Positions 6,001 to 7,065 of a DNA stretch of 7,065 bases are shown one piece after another. Made by a program: the position numbers and the translations under genes. Within the stretch, counting starts at the first letter, position 1, and each line of letters begins with the position of its first letter. Under the pieces are notes generated by a model. That model had not been told where the DNA came from and did no database searches. It saw only the letters and a list, made by a program, of their open reading frames with translations. Origin of the DNA: Actinomycetota bacterium (GTDB lineage Bacteria > Actinomycetota > Acidimicrobiia > Acidimicrobiales > Microtrichaceae); the NCBI GenBank assembly GCA_005777415.1, contig SXMI01000205.1:1-7065 (forward strand). Reading direction: 5' to 3'.

Positions 6001-7065
6001 TACCGGTCGCAGTACGTCACCGGGCGGGGCGAGCGCCGGGTCGCCCATCAGGTCACGGTGCACGACGGCCCGCGCTTTGCCGCCATGATCGCTCCTCACA
6101 TGGTGAGCCAGTCGAAGCGGGATGCGCTGTTCGCTGCGGAGACCCGTGGGACCTCGTTGCCTCGGGCAGCGGTGATGGCACAGGTCCGGGCTGCATCGAC
6201 GACGTCCATCCGACGGCTGGCCGCAGAACTCGACATGCCGCGCTGGCACTTCTCGCCGTACGCGAGCGAGCGGCACCCGCGGATCCGGGTGTCGAGCCTC
6301 GATGCGGCCCGCGAACCTTTCGACCTGCCCGATGTCGAACGCCGGGCCAACGTCCAGTGGTCGCAGGTCGCCTCGGTCGTCGACGCGGGCGAGCAGCGTG
6401 TGTACGACATCACCGTGGACGAGATCCACAACTTCGTCGCCAATGGGATCGTGGCCCACAACTGCATCTATCAGGAGGGGATCATGCGGATCGCCCAGCG
6501 ATTCGCGTCGTACTCGCTGGCCGATGCCGACAACCTCCGCAAGGCATGCGGCAAGAAGGACCGGGCCAAGATCGCCGCCGAGCGGGTGAAGTTCATCGAC
6601 GGGTGCGAGACCACCGGGTACGGCCGGCAGCTGGGCGAGCAGTGGTTCGACATCATCGAGCCGTTCGCCGACTACGCGTTCAACAAGTCGCACAGCTACG
6701 GCTACGGCTACGTCGCCTACCAGACCGCCTACCTCAAGGCGAACCATCCGGCGGAGTACCTGTCCGCGCTGCTGACGAGCGTCAAGACCAACCTGGAGAA
6801 GGCGGCGGTCTACCTCGCCGAGTGCCGGGCCATGGGGATCGAGGTGCTGGTGCCGGACGTCAACCGGTCGGCCTCGGACTTCACGCCGATCAGCACGGTG
6901 GGTGACGACGGGGTCGAACGGGAGCAGATCCTCTTCGGCCTGTCGGCGGTGCGGAACGTGGGCGAGGCGCTCGTCGAGATGATCGTCGAGGAACGCGTCG
7001 CCAACGGGCCGTTCGACGACTTCCAGGACTTCGCCGAGCGGGTCAACACCCAGGTCCTGAACCGC
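3082..7065 (+). CDS. dnaE: DNA polymerase III alpha subunit (C-family, DnaE1 type) interrupted by an intein; 3' end outside the window
   Basis: This is the catalytic subunit of the replicative polymerase. Residues 1 to about 275 form the PHP domain. By eye all nine expected metal ligands are present: H9, H11, D18, H43, E68, H103, C153, D221 and H223. The E. coli enzyme has lost some of these, while mycobacterial DnaE1 keeps them and proofreads with this domain, so PHP exonuclease activity is likely. The polymerase core shows VGPGRGSAAG (from residue 371), the catalytic pair in MPDIDMDF (D414, D416), the third aspartate in LLKMDFLGLR (D587), GVFQLEG and LYRPGPM. An intein (residues 707-1127) interrupts TYGL|CIYQEG. 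The host sequence resumes without frameshift through RKACGKK and FNKSHSYGYGYVAYQTAYLKA. About 907 host residues are visible. Roughly 260 more (the rest of the helix-hairpin-helix region, the OB fold and the clamp-loader contacts) should follow. The gene lies 127 bases after cinA and probably has its own leader. Confidence 0.95.
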   Translation, partial: MPSSFVHLHQHTEYSMLDGASRIGDVVAAAVRDGQPAMGITDHGNMYGVLDFYQECNAQGIKPIIGSELYMAYEDRTERLQQRGSRVDDSGGAVEGGKKAYYHLTTLVENQAGYRNLIQLSSRAFLEGYYRKPKVDWDLLEQHSEGIIVTTGCLGGHVLQAMMNEGFDAACEKAGRLLDIFGRDHLFVELQDHGIEDQQRTNPLLVRLANRLRLPLLATNDSHYVHQHDAVAHDALLCVQTGSLRSDPDRFRFHGDQHYVKSAVEMRSLFGELPSACDNTLWIAERCELEIEFGKPQLPEFPLPEGFADASAYLEHLTFEGARARWGDHLADDVVERLVYELRVIADMGFSSYFLIVWDLIRHARNTNIRVGPGRGSAAGCAVAYCLRITDLDPIRYDLLFERFLNPSRISMPDIDMDFDSRYRDEMIRYAAERYGRDHVAQIVTFSTIKARAAVRDAARVLGLPYALGDRVAKAMPPLTMGRDTPLHACLEKDDKYADGFARAAELREMYASDPDAKEVIDVARGLEGLRRGDGIHAAAVVITREPLTEYLPVQRKPEAGQDPEDAPVVTQYEMHGVEDLGLLKMDFLGLRNLDVITDTLELIRERRGEDVDIDSVPLDDEPTFELLRRAETIGVFQLEGTQMRNLIRSLAPTEFEDVAALVALYRPGPMAANMHTDYADRKNGRQEVSYLHADAEDILGETYGLCLTGETVVVDARTGRPARLDQVDPAAGFWVQGVDEDLRPAVRQVTHWVDNGVRSTVRLTLANGMELTGTPDHPVLCERGWVGLGDLRGDDWVATAPELLEPTVVAPSDRNRLRLLAYLLADGAVSTDSAVVFINRDDRMLDEFEALLGVAFPGDRVSRWIGRDGVTKCTVGNGRGNGGGPSGLLRWLRELGVKAQAGSSPGGPRSHEKWVPDEVFEHGTEDLAWFAAALWDCDGHVGERFAHYRTVSHRLAEGVRMVLLRLGFSVDVYRSQYVTGRGERRVAHQVTVHDGPRFAAMIAPHMVSQSKRDALFAAETRGTSLPRAAVMAQVRAASTTSIRRLAAELDMPRWHFSPYASERHPRIRVSSLDAAREPFDLPDVERRANVQWSQVASVVDAGEQRVYDITVDEIHNFVANGIVAHNCIYQEGIMRIAQRFASYSLADADNLRKACGKKDRAKIAAERVKFIDGCETTGYGRQLGEQWFDIIEPFADYAFNKSHSYGYGYVAYQTAYLKANHPAEYLSALLTSVKTNLEKAAVYLAECRAMGIEVLVPDVNRSASDFTPISTVGDDGVEREQILFGLSAVRNVGEALVEMIVEERVANGPFDDFQDFAERVNTQVLNR
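5542..5901 (+). other. LAGLIDADG homing endonuclease core with both catalytic motifs (within the intein)
   Basis: Motif 1 is LAYLLADG (5542-5565), with acidic residue D121 of the intein. Motif 2 is FAAALWDCDG (5872-5901), with D233. The spacing of 112 residues matches single-chain, two-subdomain LAGLIDADG enzymes. A basic HEKWVPDEVF segment just before motif 2 resembles the K-x-VP element often found there in intein endonucleases. In this family both aspartates bind the metal for double-strand cleavage of intein-free alleles. Their retention suggests an endonuclease that is active or only recently inactive. The endonuclease region continues on the 3' side to about 6160 (SKRDALF). Confidence 0.85.
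6196..6258 (+). other. Helix-turn-helix-like segment between the endonuclease and the C-terminal splicing block of the intein
   Basis: Intein residues about 333-353 read STTSIRRLAAELDMPRWHFS. The pattern of a short helix with R-x-LA-x-x-L, a turn at DMP and a second short helix resembles the DNA-reading helix-turn-helix units attached to some homing endonucleases. Its position, after the endonuclease core and before VQWSQVASVVDAG...VYDITV, suits a DNA recognition module. The fold is suggested by pattern only. Confidence 0.4.

Larger units (their letters stand above)
5200..6462 (+). mobile_element. Intein with LAGLIDADG homing endonuclease inserted in DnaE
   Basis: This 421-residue in-frame element should excise itself from the DnaE precursor and ligate the flanks. 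Block A starts with Cys1 (CLTGETVVVDARTGR). Block B is LTGTPDHPVL, with T69 and H72 of the TxxH motif. Block F is VYDITVDEIHNFVAN. Block G ends GIVAHN, giving the penultimate His and the terminal Asn, and the +1 host residue is Cys (6463-6465). These are the full nucleophile set of a class 1 intein. Removing it restores TYGLCIYQE, a contiguous and conserved polymerase motif. The central region (about residues 105-320) is a LAGLIDADG endonuclease, so the element is bifunctional and potentially mobile at the DNA level. It contains less biased codons (such as TTT and CCT) than its host. Boundaries are exact to the residue by motif and by continuity of the host. Splicing activity is inferred, not shown. 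Confidence 0.95.

Noticed and set aside
5200..6462. Interruption of dnaE considered as a pseudogene, a split intein or a group I intron
   Set aside because: The frame is continuous with no stop. The N- and C-terminal splicing blocks are in one polypeptide, and protein-level splicing residues sit exactly at both junctions. This identifies a contiguous intein and argues against gene decay, a split gene or an RNA intron.
6463..6480. TAT codon just after the intein as a sign of co-conversion
   Set aside because: TAT also occurs in the upstream host part (4474-4476), so a single codon is not informative.
3013..6747. A 1244-codon open frame on the minus strand
   Set aside because: It lies antisense to dnaE and its intein. 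Its translation is a low-complexity mix of V, G, D, H and R with no recognisable motif, as expected opposite G/C-ending codons. The plus strand has clear polymerase and intein motifs throughout.

Overview
The window is a strongly GC-rich stretch (third codon positions almost all G or C) from a high-GC Gram-positive bacterium. Four co-oriented plus-strand genes fill it: the end of rimO, complete pgsA, complete cinA, and the first part of dnaE. The rimO-pgsA-cinA order is typical of Actinobacteria. The dnaE product has an intact PHP metal site and the sequence RKACGKK, and its overall look suggests Acidimicrobiia or a nearby deep actinobacterial branch. That placement is inferred from memory of the families, not tested.

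Layout. Bases 1-975 are the 3' part of rimO (radical-SAM and TRAM domains, methylthiolation of ribosomal protein S12). It opens inside a 9-bp tandem repeat that encodes an Ala-Gly-Gly/Asp linker. pgsA (972-1553, PGP synthase) overlaps rimO by 4 bases. cinA (1593-2954) follows after 39 bases and carries a glycine-rich insertion near its C-terminus. A 127-base gap then holds a short palindrome, an 11-bp direct repeat and a good ribosome binding site. dnaE (3082 to beyond the window end) encodes the replicative DNA polymerase III alpha subunit.

The main discovery in the window is a 421-residue intein inside dnaE (5200-6462), in the same frame with no stop. It splits the conserved motif TYGL|CIYQE. 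It has every residue expected of a class 1 cis-splicing intein: Cys1, block-B TPDH, a block-F VYDITV motif, a His-Asn end and Cys at +1. It also holds a two-motif LAGLIDADG homing endonuclease with both acidic residues present, and a helix-turn-helix-like segment between the endonuclease and the C-terminal splicing block. All TTT and AAA trinucleotides I could find on the plus strand lie inside the intein, which fits an element of different origin from its host gene.

How the genes fit together: rimO, pgsA and cinA look like one housekeeping transcription unit covering ribosome modification, acidic phospholipid synthesis and NMN/pyridine nucleotide salvage. dnaE probably has its own leader. 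Because dnaE is essential, a functional polymerase here should depend on protein splicing. No RNA genes, CRISPR arrays, insertion sequences or clear intrinsic terminators were seen. No gene-free stretch exceeds 300 bases.
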